Part shown: piece by piece, positions 49,768 to 61,069 of the stretch
Layout: every line of letters starts with the position of its first letter
How positions within the stretch are numbered: position 1 is the first letter of the stretch
Assembly: GCF_026626635.1 (NCBI RefSeq)
Contig: NZ_JAPNKA010000001.1
Coordinates: forward strand, 11,144,501 to 11,208,500
From: Archangium lansingense
Lineage (GTDB): Bacteria; Myxococcota; Myxococcia; Myxococcales; Myxococcaceae
DNA: 64,000 nucleotides
Direction of reading: 5' to 3'
The notes under the pieces: generated by a model
What the model saw: only the letters and a program-made list of their open reading frames with translations
Told to the model about the DNA's origin: nothing
Databases searched by the model: none
Made by a program: the position numbers and the translations under genes

Positions 49768-50793
49768 ACGAGTTGCTGAACAATCTCCTGTTCCTCCCGG
49801 AGCAGGCGTCGACCTTCGCAGAGCGGGTGGACAACCTGCACTACTTCGTCGTCACCGTGACGATGCTGAGCTCGCTCGCGGTGGGCACGGCGGCGGTCTT
49901 CTTCTTCTTCCGCTACCGCCGGCGGAAGCCGAACCAGGCGACGGAGTACGTCGTCCCGTCGGTGAAGACGGAGTTCCTCTTCGTCTCGCTGCCGCTGGTG
50001 TTCTTCCTCACCTGGTTCGTCATCGGCTTCCGGGACTTCGTCTTCGTCTCCACTCCGCCCAAGGACGCCATGGACGTCTACGTCATGGGCAAGCAGTGGA
50101 TGTGGAAGTTCTCCTACCCGGAGGGCCCCAACGGCGTGAACGTGCTGCACGTGCCGGCCAACCGCCCGGTGCGCCTGCTCATCACCTCGCGCGACGTGCT
50201 CCACTCCTTCTTCGTGCCGGCCTTCCGCATCAAGATGGATGCGGTTCCGGGCCGCTACACGCAGACCTGGTTCGAGGCCACCAAGCCGGGCACGTACCAG
50301 ATTCTGTGCACCGAGTACTGCGGCCTGTCGCACTCCAAGATGCTGGGAGAGGTGGTGGTGCTCTCGGCCGAGGAGTGGGACGCGTGGGTGAAGGAGCAGC
50401 GCAAGGGCGCCCTGCAGAACCGCCAGGACGCGCTGGCGGACCTGAGCCTGGAGCCTCACCCGGCCCGCATGGCGGAGCAGGGCCAGAAGGTGGCGGCCGA
50501 GGTCGGCTGCTTCAAGTGCCACACCGTCAATGGTGAGCCGCACATCGGACCCACCTTCCTGGGCATGTACGGCCGCACGGAGGCGCTGGACAACGGCCGC
50601 AACATCCGCGTGGACGAGGCCTGGATTACCCAGTCGATGATGGACCCGGGTGCCCACCTCGTGGCCGGCTATCCCAACGTCATGCCCACCTTCCAGGGCA
50701 AGCTGACGGGGCCCCAGACGGCGGCCATCGTCGAGTACATCAAGACCCTGCGCGTTCCGGACATCCGCACCGACGCTTCTCAAGGACCTGTCT

Positions 50794-50810
<17 letters not shown>
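49764..50810 (+). CDS. coxB: Cytochrome c oxidase subunit II with fused cytochrome c (caa3)
   Basis: 348 residues. Two N-terminal helices, then the cupredoxin CuA domain (GKQWMWKF; HSFFVPAFRIKMDAVPG; CTEYCGLSHSKM with ligands Cys, Cys, His, Met). A C-terminal cytochrome c domain adds CFKCHTVNGEPHIGP and a Met in VMPTFQG. The fusion defines a caa3-type oxidase taking electrons directly from ActE or another cytochrome. Overlaps coxA by 17 bases. Confidence 0.95.
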
Positions 50811-52456
<1,646 letters not shown>

Positions 52457-52467
<11 letters not shown>

Positions 52468-53125
52468 TACCGCCACCGCCGACGTGGCTGGCGTGCCCCC
52501 GCGGCCGCAGGTGGCTGCTCACTTCGCCTCGCTCGAGGTGCAGCACCACGCGGCCCGGCTCGGCATGTGGCTGTTCCTGGCCACTGAAATCCTGCTGTTC
52601 GCCGGCCTGTTCGTCATCTACGCGAACTACCGCTTCCTCTTCCCGGAGGCGTTCGCCGCCGCCAGCCGTCTGCTGGACTGGAAGCTGGGCACCTTCAACA
52701 CCCTGCTGCTCATCACCTCGTCGTTCACCGCCGCCATGGCGGTGCACTACGCCAAGGAGGCGAAGAACAAGCAGGTGGTGCTGATGTTCGTGCTCACCAT
52801 CGTGATGGCCGCGGGCTTCCTCGTGGTCAAGTACTTCGAGTACGCCCACAAGTTCCACGACCACACGCTGCCCGGTCCGTACTACGCCTACCCGGGCCTC
52901 ACGCTGCCCGGCGCGTCCGCGTACTTCACCATCTACTTCCTCTCGACGGGCCTGCATGCCTTCCACGTCATCGTGGGCATGATCGTGCTGGGGTGGGTGA
53001 CCCTCAAGGCGATGAGGAACGAGTTCAGCTACCACAACTACACCGCCGTCGAGCTGGGCAGCATGTACTGGCACCTGGTCGACCTGGTGTGGATCTTCCT
53101 CTTCCCCATGCTGTACCTCATCTAA
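52457..53125 (+). CDS. coxC: Cytochrome c oxidase subunit III
   Basis: 222 residues, about five membrane helices. Family motifs: RLGMWLFLATEILLFAGLF (N-terminal two-helix bundle), YFLSTGLHAFHVIVGMIVL and MYWHLVDLVWIFLFPMLYL. It stabilises the oxidase and its proton supply. Overlaps coxA by 11 bases. Confidence 0.94.
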
Positions 53126-53140
53126 CGGAGGCCCCCGCTC

Positions 53141-53572
53141 ATGTCCGCCATGGCCAATGAGTCGTTCAAGGAAGAGCGTGAGATGCGCGAGGAGCACCAC
53201 TCCGGACCCGGGAAGTACATCCTGGTCTGGGCGGCGCTCATGGTGTTCACCGTCATCACGGTGTGGACGGGCCGCATGCACATCGAGACCGGTGCACTGG
53301 CGCTCGCGCTGGTAATCGCCTCGGTGAAGGGCGCCCTCGTGGCGCTGTACTTCATGCACCTGTCCGAGCACCAGGGCGCCAGCCGGCTGGTGTTCGGCAC
53401 GTCCATGCTGTTCGTGGTGCTCATGCTCCTGTTCACCCTCTTCGACATCGGCACCCGCTTCCGCCCCGCCCTGCCCTCCTCCGCCAGTCCCCAGGAGTGG
53501 CCCGTGTCGACGCCCGGCCAGTCCGGCCGCTACGGTGGAGGCCTGAAGGCCCCGGGTACCAACCCGAAGTAG
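53141..53572 (+). CDS. coxD: Cytochrome c oxidase subunit IV
   Basis: 143 residues with three helices: YILVWAALMVFTVITVWTG, LALALVIASVKGALVALYFM (with HLSEH) and LVFGTSMLFVVLMLLFTLFD. This is the bacterial caa3 subunit IV (prokaryotic cytochrome c oxidase subunit IV family). The C-terminal tail is Pro/Ser-rich. Last gene of the cluster; a terminator follows 23 bases later. Confidence 0.9.
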   Translation: MSAMANESFKEEREMREEHHSGPGKYILVWAALMVFTVITVWTGRMHIETGALALALVIASVKGALVALYFMHLSEHQGASRLVFGTSMLFVVLMLLFTLFDIGTRFRPALPSSASPQEWPVSTPGQSGRYGGGLKAPGTNPK

Positions 53573-53594
53573 TCGCGTCTTCAAGATGCACCCC

Positions 53595-53635
53595 ACGCGG
53601 CGCCGCGGAGCTCTCCCCGGCGCCGCGTTTCATTT
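53595..53635 (+). terminator. Intrinsic terminator after the oxidase operon
   Basis: Perfect 10-base arms ACGCGGCGCC and GGCGCCGCGT with a 14-base loop, followed by TTCATTT. Placed 23 bases after the coxD stop. Confidence 0.75.
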
Positions 53636-53653
53636 GCGGGCTCTGGCTGGAAC

Positions 53654-53688
53654 ACCCTCACCCCGACCCTCTCCCAGAGGGAGAGGGA
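53654..53688 (+). repeat. REP-like palindrome, copy 6 (subtype 2)
   Basis: ACCCTCACCCCGACCCTCTC then CCAGAGGGAGAGGG, identical to copy 4 over its length. It ends nine bases before the GNAT gene start, and its GAGAGGGAG can act as that gene's Shine-Dalgarno site. Confidence 0.85.
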
Positions 53689-53696
53689 GTTGACCC

Positions 53697-54656
53697 ATGC
53701 ACCTCGTTGCCGCCTCCGACGAACAGCAGCTCCAACGCGACGCGCTCACGTACTCCGAGTGGGGCAAGCTGCTCTCCCCCCAGGGCTATGCCGCCCGGGA
53801 GCAACGTCTCCGCGCCCACCCCTGGTCCCGCTCGGACATGCGCACCTGGCTGCTATGCGGCGAGGACGGCGAAGTGCTCGCCTCCTGCGAGACGTTCCGC
53901 ACCCGCAGCTTCCTGCGCAACGACGAGGGCTCGCTCGTCCCCGGCGACAGCTTCGCCATCGCCAGCGTCTTCACCGAGGAGCGTCTGCGCGGCCACGGCT
54001 ACGCCACCCGGCTGATGGACCTGCTCGCCGCCGAGCTGGAGCGCCAGCCTCACGCCCATGCCGCCCTCCTCTTCTCTGATGTGGGCCCGCGCATCTATGC
54101 GCGCTCGGGCTACCAGGAGCTGCCCGCCTGGGACTGGCACCTGCCCCCCACTCCCGGCAACCCCGGCGAGCCCGTGGACTCACTCCTGCGGGAGGAGGAC
54201 CTCGCTACAGCCCTCGGCCGCCTGCGCCTCCCTGAGGTGCCCTTCTTCTTCTGGCCCACCCCGGCCCAGCTCGACTGGCACCTGGAGCGCGGCCGTATCT
54301 ACGTCGAGCACCTCGGCTGTTCCCTCCCCGCCTCCGTCGGCGCCAATGCGGGCGCTTCCACCATCCTCTGGGGACTCGTGGGCCGGAGCGCCGAGCTGAC
54401 GGTGCTGATGCTCGATGCACGCTCTCCCTCGGAGGCCCAGGCCCTCCTGGAGGCCGCCCGCCGCGAGGCCTCGCGCTCCCGCCTTTCCCGCGTGGTGGTC
54501 TGGGAGGAGCCCTCCCATGCCCCGCTCCTTCCTCGCCTCCAGGGCGAGGGAGCCACCCGTGTGGCCCGCGACGGCTCTCTGCCCATGGTGCGGCCCCTCC
54601 GCCCCGGGCTGCCCCTGTCCCCCCTCCTCCCGACCCCCCGTGGGCTCTGGGTGTAA
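53697..54656 (+). CDS. GNAT-family acetyltransferase
   Basis: 319 residues. The first half is a GNAT domain: SCETFRTRSFLRNDEGSLVPGDSFAIASVFTEERLRGHGYATRLM carries the acetyl-CoA loop (RLRGHGYATRLMDLL), and ARSGYQELPAW is the late strand. The C-terminal about 150 residues are a separate domain found in similar yeast-LYC1-like and fungal/bacterial acetyltransferases. Substrate unknown. The Shine-Dalgarno sequence is apparently provided by a REP-like repeat. Confidence 0.8.
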   Translation: MHLVAASDEQQLQRDALTYSEWGKLLSPQGYAAREQRLRAHPWSRSDMRTWLLCGEDGEVLASCETFRTRSFLRNDEGSLVPGDSFAIASVFTEERLRGHGYATRLMDLLAAELERQPHAHAALLFSDVGPRIYARSGYQELPAWDWHLPPTPGNPGEPVDSLLREEDLATALGRLRLPEVPFFFWPTPAQLDWHLERGRIYVEHLGCSLPASVGANAGASTILWGLVGRSAELTVLMLDARSPSEAQALLEAARREASRSRLSRVVVWEEPSHAPLLPRLQGEGATRVARDGSLPMVRPLRPGLPLSPLLPTPRGLWV

Positions 54657-54676
54657 GGAACCGCTAGGATGCGGTC

Positions 54677-55828
54677 ATGGCCGACCGCACTCGCATCATC
54701 GAGGGCACGTGGAACTGCACCTCCTGCGATACCCGGGACATCCTCGCGAGGCACCGCAGTTGCCCCAACTGCAACAACCCGCGCGAGGAGACGGGCAAGG
54801 AGTCCGAGTTCGACTTCGGTGAGGTGGATGCCGCCACCGGCAAGTCCCGGCGCGAGGGCGTCACCGACGAGAAGGCCCTCTCCGCCGCCAACGCGGGGGC
54901 GGATTGGTTCTGCGACTACTGCTCCGCGTCCAACCGCGGCGACACGCCCATCTGCCGCAACTGCCGCGCCGAGCGCTCCTCCACCTCACGTGCCCTCTCC
55001 GAGGGGCACGAGGAGCCCATCGAGCCTTCCGCCCCGCCTCCCTCCCGTGCCGTGGCGGCGCCGGGCTCCGGGCGCAAGTGGCTCTACGTGGGCCTCGGCG
55101 TCCTGGCGCTCTTCGGCACCTGCATGGTCTGGGGCTCGCGCTCCCACGGCGTCACCGGCCAGGTCACGCGCACCGAGTGGACGCGCACCATCTTCCGGGA
55201 GACCTTCCAGCGGGTGAGCCGCGAGGGCTGGCGCAGCGACCTGAGCGTCCGCTCGCCCCGCATGCCCGTCAATGGCACCGGCGAGGTGGCCGGCGTGGAG
55301 AACATCCGGAGCTGCTTCCCCCGCCAGCGAGGCACCCGCCAGGTCGCCGACGGCACCGAGCGCGTGTGCACCACCAAGACGCGCCGCGAGCAGTGCGGCA
55401 CCACCGAGAAGTGCACCCGCCAGAAGATGGCCAACGGCTACATGAAGGAGACCTGCCGGGACGAGCCCAAGTACTGCAGCAAGTCCTACCAGGACTGCGA
55501 CACGCGGACGCGCTACCGCTCCGAGCCCGTCTTCGACGTGAGCTGCACCTACGACACCTACGTGTGGAACCAGGTGGACAGCAAGGTGGAGTCCGACCAC
55601 GACTGCGCCCCCCGCTGGCCCCAGCTCACCCCGGGCTCCCTGGACAGGCTGCGCCGCGAGGAGAAGTACGCCGTGCGCATCGGCTACGACGACGACGGCG
55701 CCAAGGAGCACCTGCACGAGCCGAAGAACGAGGCCGAGTTCCTCGCCTGGAAGAAGGGCCAGTCCGTCCCCCTCCAGGTGAACAACTTCGGCTCCACCAC
55801 CATCATGGCCGGTGACGCCGTGCGCTGA
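54677..55828 (+). CDS. Zinc-ribbon membrane protein with cysteine-rich exterior domain
   Basis: 383 residues. Two N-terminal zinc ribbons of RanBP2 type: WNCTSCDTRDILARHRSCPNC and WFCDYCSASNRGDTPICRNC. One membrane helix follows (WLYVGLGVLALFGTCMVWG, about 135-153). The far side contains many paired cysteines (CTTKTRREQCGTTEKC, then CRDEPKYCSKSYQDCDTRT), suggesting disulfide bonds outside the cytoplasm. Function unknown; the zinc ribbons probably bind RNA or protein. It is followed by a YkgJ gene 23 bases later. Confidence 0.78.
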   Translation: MADRTRIIEGTWNCTSCDTRDILARHRSCPNCNNPREETGKESEFDFGEVDAATGKSRREGVTDEKALSAANAGADWFCDYCSASNRGDTPICRNCRAERSSTSRALSEGHEEPIEPSAPPPSRAVAAPGSGRKWLYVGLGVLALFGTCMVWGSRSHGVTGQVTRTEWTRTIFRETFQRVSREGWRSDLSVRSPRMPVNGTGEVAGVENIRSCFPRQRGTRQVADGTERVCTTKTRREQCGTTEKCTRQKMANGYMKETCRDEPKYCSKSYQDCDTRTRYRSEPVFDVSCTYDTYVWNQVDSKVESDHDCAPRWPQLTPGSLDRLRREEKYAVRIGYDDDGAKEHLHEPKNEAEFLAWKKGQSVPLQVNNFGSTTIMAGDAVR

Positions 55829-55851
55829 AGCCCCCTCCCGCTCGAGTCCCC

Positions 55852-56142
55852 ATGGAATGCACTCTCTGTGGCGCCTGCTGCGTGGCGCCGGACATCGCCG
55901 CCCTCGACAAGCCCCTGGGCGTGCGCTGCCCCCACCTCACCGCCGACAACCTCTGCTCCGTCTACGACCGGCGCCCCGACGTCTGCCGCTCCTACCAGGC
56001 CGACGAGGTCTGCCGCCTCATCGAGGCCCCCACCCTCGAGGAGCGCGTGGGCAAGTACCTCGCCCTCTTCGAGCTGACGGACGAGGCCCGCACCGTCCGC
56101 GAGCACGGCTGTTCCTCCATGCGCAAGGCCCGCCGCGGGTGA
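55852..56142 (+). CDS. YkgJ-family cysteine-cluster protein
   Basis: 96 residues. The cluster CTLCGACCVAPDI at the start, CPHLTADNLCSVYDRRPDVC in the middle and a Cys near the end fit the putative zinc- or iron-chelating CxxCxxxCC family (YkgJ). Soluble, no signal peptide. Ends 13 bases before the next gene, so cotranscription is likely. Confidence 0.85.
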   Translation: MECTLCGACCVAPDIAALDKPLGVRCPHLTADNLCSVYDRRPDVCRSYQADEVCRLIEAPTLEERVGKYLALFELTDEARTVREHGCSSMRKARRG

Positions 56143-56155
56143 TATCCCCCCGCCC

Positions 56156-57142
56156 GTGCCCTTCCAGCCCACCGAGCCCTTCGCCCCCGCGCGTAGCCTC
56201 GCCTCGCCGCACGCGCAGACCATCTTCGCCACCCTCGCGCGCCCCACGCACCTGCCGCCCCTGAAGCGCGAGCGCTGGGAGCTGCCCGATGGGGACTTCG
56301 TCGACCTGGATTCCTTCGATGGCGTCCGGGGCGCCCCCCACGTGGTGACCCTCCATGGCCTGGAGGGCTCCTCGCGCTCCGGCTACATCGCCGCCATCCT
56401 CCGCGGCGCCGCCGAGCGAGGCTGGGGCGCCACCGCCATCAACTTCCGCTCCTGCAGCGGCGAGCCCAACCGCCTCGCCCGCTCCTACCACTCGGGCGAC
56501 ATCGGCGACGCGCTCTCCGTGCTGATGCACCTGCGCGAGCGCCTCACCGGCCCGCTCTACGCGGCGGGCTTCTCGCTCGGCGCCAACGTGCTGCTGCGGC
56601 TGATGGAGGAGACGGGAGACACCTCGCCCGTGGACGCCGCCGCCGCAGTGAGCACCCCCTTCGACCTGGGCGTCTGCGCGGACACGATCGACGGACCCGG
56701 CCCCTTCCAGCTCCTCTACCGCGAGCGCTTCCTGCGCACCCTCAAGCGCAAGGCCCGCGAGAAGCTGCGCCGTTTTCCCGGCTCCTTCGACGGCGCCGCC
56801 ATGGAGCGCGCCCGCACCCTCCGCGGCTTCGACGGCGCCGTCACCGCCCCGCTCCACGGCTTCCGCGACGCCGCCCACTACTACGCCGAGGCCTCCTCGG
56901 GTCCCCGCCTCCACGCCATCCGCCGCCCCACCCTGCTGCTGAGCGCCAAGGACGACCCGATGATTCCCGAGGCCACCCTCCCCCGAGACGTGAGCGCCAA
57001 CCCCCTGCTGCACTTCGTCGTCACCGAGCGGGGCGGCCACGTCGGCTTCGTCGCCGGCAGCCCCCTGTCCCCGTCCTACTGGGGCGAGGCCCAGGTGCTG
57101 GCCTTCTTCTCCTCCCGCAATGCGAACACCCGGCCGGTGTGA
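56156..57142 (+). CDS. YheT-type alpha/beta hydrolase
   Basis: 328 residues from a GTG. Family marks are VVTLHGLEGSSRSGYIAAI, NFRSCSGEPNRLARSYHSGD and the nucleophile elbow GFSLGANVLLRLMEE; the acid and His lie in LSAKDDPMIPE and TERGGHVGFV. YheT/embryogenesis-associated esterases hydrolyse lipid-like esters of unknown identity. It lies in a run with the YkgJ gene. Confidence 0.88.
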   Translation: MPFQPTEPFAPARSLASPHAQTIFATLARPTHLPPLKRERWELPDGDFVDLDSFDGVRGAPHVVTLHGLEGSSRSGYIAAILRGAAERGWGATAINFRSCSGEPNRLARSYHSGDIGDALSVLMHLRERLTGPLYAAGFSLGANVLLRLMEETGDTSPVDAAAAVSTPFDLGVCADTIDGPGPFQLLYRERFLRTLKRKAREKLRRFPGSFDGAAMERARTLRGFDGAVTAPLHGFRDAAHYYAEASSGPRLHAIRRPTLLLSAKDDPMIPEATLPRDVSANPLLHFVVTERGGHVGFVAGSPLSPSYWGEAQVLAFFSSRNANTRPV

Positions 57143-57482
57143 CCCGGCCGGGCTTCCACACAGGGCGACCCCTCGCCCTTCCCACCCGCCTACCTCGCGA
57201 CGGGCGGTCCATCCGCCCCCAACCCCTTCACCACCGCCCCGTCGCGAGGCCCCCCACGGTACCGCTCACCCAACCCCATCCCGCCCATCCAGCAGCACCG
57301 CCCCGTCCTGCGCACTGAGGCATGAGCACATGCCGTGCCGACAGCTCTGCCCAGACGCCCTCCTCGTGATTCCAGGGGGTTGAGGGAGAGTCCCGGACAC
57401 GGGACGGTGACGGGGGGTTCGGAGCCCGGAAAAAACTCCGTGGAGAGGGAAAAACCTTTCCCAACCGCACTACAACCCCGCC
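57143..57482. other. Intergenic stretch without recognised gene
   Basis: 340 bases. The first 30 carry a repeated CCCGGCCGG-type palindromic motif right after the hydrolase stop. The last 90 are richer in A-runs (GGAAAAAACTCC; GGGAAAAACC) and probably hold the promoter of the next gene, but no clear -35/-10 is visible. Confidence 0.4.
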
Positions 57483-57956
57483 ATGGCCAGCCTTCCCCCC
57501 TGCGGCCTGTACCGCACCCGCCGCGCGCTCGGCACAGACATCCCCGAGGGCCGACTCGTCTACTTCCACAATCACGGACAGCCGGGCCCTGGCCTCTACC
57601 TGCCCAGCGGCTGGGCAGCCAACCGGGCACGCTGGCACTCCCACGGCACGCCGCTCCCGGACGCCACCTGGGCCGAGCACCTCGAGCCCCTGCCACCCGA
57701 GGGCCTCTACCGCGTCCTCGCGCCCTTTCCCTGCTGCGCCCGGCGCTGCCGCACCTTCGAGTCGGACCAGCTCGTTCAGCTCGGCTACACCGGCGACGCC
57801 CAGCCCCTCCTCTTCCTTCCCGAGTGGACCGAGCAGGGCCTCAGTGTGCCCACCACCGGCACCCGCGTGGAGCGCGAGCACCTGGAGCGGCTCGCCCTCC
57901 TGAAGGTCGCCCGGAATGAGTCCGCCCCGGCCGCAGGTGACGGACTTCTGCACTGA
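57483..57956 (+). CDS. Hypothetical protein
   Basis: 157 residues. I do not recognise the family. The start MASLPPCGLYRTRRALGTDI and the repeated hydrophilic segments (YFHNHGQPGPGLYLPSGW, CCARRCRTFESDQLVQLGY) look like a compact soluble protein with three close cysteines (PCCARRC). Codon use and composition resemble the neighbours, so it is probably real. It precedes the TIG/kelch lipoprotein gene by 87 bases. Confidence 0.6.
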   Translation: MASLPPCGLYRTRRALGTDIPEGRLVYFHNHGQPGPGLYLPSGWAANRARWHSHGTPLPDATWAEHLEPLPPEGLYRVLAPFPCCARRCRTFESDQLVQLGYTGDAQPLLFLPEWTEQGLSVPTTGTRVEREHLERLALLKVARNESAPAAGDGLLH

Positions 57957-58043
57957 CTCCAGAACCCCCTGTGGTACCTCCTTGTGACTGGAAGTGACCA
58001 CTGGCCGCGAGGCGGGGTCCTTCCCATTCGAGGAGAAAACCCT

Positions 58044-61000
58044 TTGCGCTTTCCCGTCGCAGCAGCGCTGCTCACCCTCGTGGCGTGCTCCCGCACCATC
58101 GAGGGGCCGACCCCGACCGTTTCCGGAGCCACCAACCCCCGACAGCCCGGCCTCCAGCCCGCCCGCGTCTGCAACGCGCAGGGAGGCACCACCGGCTGGC
58201 GTGTGTCGCTGGCCGGCAGCGGCTTCGCCCCCGTGCCCCAGGACGTCCTCACGGACTCGCCCCGGGTGGGCCTGCCCGAGGTGACGCTGCGGGGCCCTTC
58301 CACCGCCACGCTCCCCCGCGAGCGCGTCTTCTTCGTCAGCGCCAACCAGCTCGACCTGGACGTGCCCACGCGCGACACCTCGCCCGCCCAGGAGCTGGCG
58401 CCCGGCAACTACACGGTGGAGGTGAAGAACCCGAGCGGCACCACCGGACAGCTCGCCGACGCCCTGCTCGTGGTGCCTCCGCCCACGCTCACCAGCGCCA
58501 CCGCGCCAGAGGGATTCACCCAGACGGCCCCCTCCCCCGTGGAGCTCGTGGGCACGGGCTTCCGCACGGGCGAAGTGCCCACCGCGGTCATCCGCGGCAC
58601 CGGCCTCCCCGAGGTGACGCTCACCGACGTGGCGGTGGTGTCCGCGACGCGGGTGACGGCGAACGTTCCCCCCAACACCCCCGCGGGCACCTACGACATG
58701 GTGCTCACCAACCCCGAGGGCTGTGCCTTCACCCTGCCCCAGGGGCTCGTCATCAGCTTCGCGCGCCTGGGCACGCTCAGCATCGACCCGCGCTTCGGCT
58801 GGCGGCGGCAGAACCAGTCCATCACCATCTTCAACACGCCCTCCAACAGTGAGGAGCAGACCTTCTCCGGAGGCCTGCCGGAGATCGTCCTCTTCGCGCC
58901 GCTGAAGGCGGACCCCACGAAGTCCGTGGAAATTCCCCTGCGGCGCGCGGCCTTCGTCAACGGCAACACCGTCACCGCAGTGGTGCCCACCTGCTCGGGC
59001 AACGCGGCGCTGCCCCTCACCGACCCCGAGTGCCCCAACGGTATCGTCCCCGGCGGCCCCTACGCCGTGCGCGTGAAGGACCCGAGCAGCGCCACCGGTT
59101 CCGTGTCCGCGGAGAACGGCTTCACCGTGCTGGAGGACCCGGTGCCCGCCATCGCCTCCATCGCGCCGAGCGCCATCACCACCAACGGCCTGACCGACGC
59201 TGCCAACCCGCTGGTGGTGACGGGCAGCAACTTCGGCGCCAACGCCAAGGTGCAGCTCCTCATCAAGCCCATCGGCAGCCAGAACGTCCGCGCGTGCGAC
59301 CTCACCGCCACCGGCACGCCGAGTGGCACCGAGCTGCGCGCGCTCGTCACCAACGTGGCCGCGGACAAGTGCGTCGAGTACACCCCCATCGGCACCCAGG
59401 TGGCGGCCACCGGAGGCTTCAGCCTCTCCGAGGGCCTCTACGTGGTGCGCGTGCAGAACACCGCCAACCCGGCCTACGTCAACTACTCGGGTCTCATCGT
59501 CACCAACCCCTCCGCCAACCCGACGAACGAGGCGAGCAAGGTCGCGCCCCTCACGACGAAGCTGACCGGACCGCGCGCCAGCTTCCCCCTCGTGGTCGCC
59601 ACGGATGACCTCGGCCAGCCGTACCTGTACGCGCTGGGCGGCACCAACGGCACCACCCCCCTCGCCTCCGTCGAGGCGGCCCCCGTCACGCTCTTCGGTG
59701 AGCTCGGCGGCCAGTGCACCGGGAGCACCTGCACCTTCCGCACGCTCGAGCGCTCACCGCTGGGCGCGGGCGCGGCCCCGGAGCCCCGGCACGGCCACAC
59801 CGCTGTCGTGCGCACCGTCCCCGGAGATACCTCCTACCTCGTCGTCCTCGGCGGCATCCGGGCCGATGGCACGACGATGAACACCGTGGAGCGCGCCCAG
59901 GTCCTCAAGGTGGCGGATGCCCCCGCGCTCCTGCCGCCCACTCCGGGCACGGGCGGCTCCCTGTCCGCGGGCACATTCTACTACCGCGTGTCGGCCCTCC
60001 GCGCCGCCGATGACCCCAAGAACCCGGGCGGAGAGACGCTGCCCTCGGACGAGTACCCGGCGACGATCGATGCCGCGGGCGGAGGCTCCACCACGCTCGC
60101 CTGGCCCTGCATCCCCGGCGCCGCGAGCTACCGTGTCTACCGCACCGTGGGCGCCAACGCGGTCTCGGGCAGCGAGCTGCTGCTCGACGAGGTGCCCGCC
60201 GCGGCCTGCACGGGCTCGCCCCTGCCCGAGGTGAGCTACACCGACAATGGCTCGAAGACGCCCGCGGGCGATGCGCCGCTGCCGCCCGGAGCCCTCGGCA
60301 AGTGGGTCAGCGCGGGCCCCCTGTACCAGGGGCGCGGCAACACCGCCGCCCGGCTCGTGGACGACACCGTGTACGTGGTCGGCGGCTTCTGCTCCCCGGT
60401 GGGCACCCGCTGCCCCAGCACCGGCGCGAACCTGTCGGGCATCGAGATTGCCACCTTCGCCGCCAACACCGCGGACCTGAGCCCCTTCGGGCTCGTGGGC
60501 AACCTCTCCCGCGCGCGCCAGCGGCACTCGCTCGCCGTCGCCAGCTCGGTCACCGCCCCCAATGCCTTCACCCCCACCGCGCCGGACAACAGCCAGGACG
60601 CCTGGCTCCTCGTGGTGGGAGGCGACGCGGGCGGCGCTCCGCTCACGGGTACCGGCATCATCGAGACGGCCCAGGTGAAGAGCGCGGGGTGGCCCAGCCC
60701 CGCTCCCATCCTCTTCACCCAGGCTACCTACAACGGCACCGCCAGCACGCACGGAGGCTGGACCGAGGTCATGGCCAACTACCTCTTCCATGCGGGCGCC
60801 ACGGGCGGCACGGGCTTCGCCTTCCGCTCCAACCTCGTCTGCGGCAAGACAGGAACAGAACCCGCGAAGTGCACGAGTGACACCAGCTTCGACGGCACCC
60901 TCAACGCCACCTCGGTGTCCTACCTGAGCGGCGGCCCGCGCTACCTCTCCGGCAACGTCCTCTTCCGCGCCTTCGTCTACGCCGCGGGCGGCTTCCCCAA

Positions 61001-61049
61001 TGACGCGGGCGGCACGCCCACCGACACCGTCGAGCGCCTCGTCTACTAG
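58044..61049 (+). CDS. Lipoprotein with IPT/TIG and kelch-like repeats
   Basis: 1001 residues from a TTG at 58044 with GAGGAG upstream; the start yields MRFPVAAALLTLVAC, a lipoprotein signal. Residues about 30-500 contain at least four TIG/Ig-fold repeats (TVEVKNPSGTTGQLADALLV, TYDMVLTNPEG, PYAVRVKDPSSATGSV). The second half has kelch-like blades (LYALGGTNGTTPLASVE, YLVVLGGIRADGTTMNTVE, VYVVGGFCSPVG, LLVVGGDAGG). A fibronectin-like insert (TFYYRVSALRA) sits between. A cell-surface binding or adhesion role is likely. Followed 20 bases later by a beta-barrel protein gene. Confidence 0.82.
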   Translation: MRFPVAAALLTLVACSRTIEGPTPTVSGATNPRQPGLQPARVCNAQGGTTGWRVSLAGSGFAPVPQDVLTDSPRVGLPEVTLRGPSTATLPRERVFFVSANQLDLDVPTRDTSPAQELAPGNYTVEVKNPSGTTGQLADALLVVPPPTLTSATAPEGFTQTAPSPVELVGTGFRTGEVPTAVIRGTGLPEVTLTDVAVVSATRVTANVPPNTPAGTYDMVLTNPEGCAFTLPQGLVISFARLGTLSIDPRFGWRRQNQSITIFNTPSNSEEQTFSGGLPEIVLFAPLKADPTKSVEIPLRRAAFVNGNTVTAVVPTCSGNAALPLTDPECPNGIVPGGPYAVRVKDPSSATGSVSAENGFTVLEDPVPAIASIAPSAITTNGLTDAANPLVVTGSNFGANAKVQLLIKPIGSQNVRACDLTATGTPSGTELRALVTNVAADKCVEYTPIGTQVAATGGFSLSEGLYVVRVQNTANPAYVNYSGLIVTNPSANPTNEASKVAPLTTKLTGPRASFPLVVATDDLGQPYLYALGGTNGTTPLASVEAAPVTLFGELGGQCTGSTCTFRTLERSPLGAGAAPEPRHGHTAVVRTVPGDTSYLVVLGGIRADGTTMNTVERAQVLKVADAPALLPPTPGTGGSLSAGTFYYRVSALRAADDPKNPGGETLPSDEYPATIDAAGGGSTTLAWPCIPGAASYRVYRTVGANAVSGSELLLDEVPAAACTGSPLPEVSYTDNGSKTPAGDAPLPPGALGKWVSAGPLYQGRGNTAARLVDDTVYVVGGFCSPVGTRCPSTGANLSGIEIATFAANTADLSPFGLVGNLSRARQRHSLAVASSVTAPNAFTPTAPDNSQDAWLLVVGGDAGGAPLTGTGIIETAQVKSAGWPSPAPILFTQATYNGTASTHGGWTEVMANYLFHAGATGGTGFAFRSNLVCGKTGTEPAKCTSDTSFDGTLNATSVSYLSGGPRYLSGNVLFRAFVYAAGGFPNDAGGTPTDTVERLVY

Positions 61050-61069
61050 GCACCTGGGAGCGCACCACC

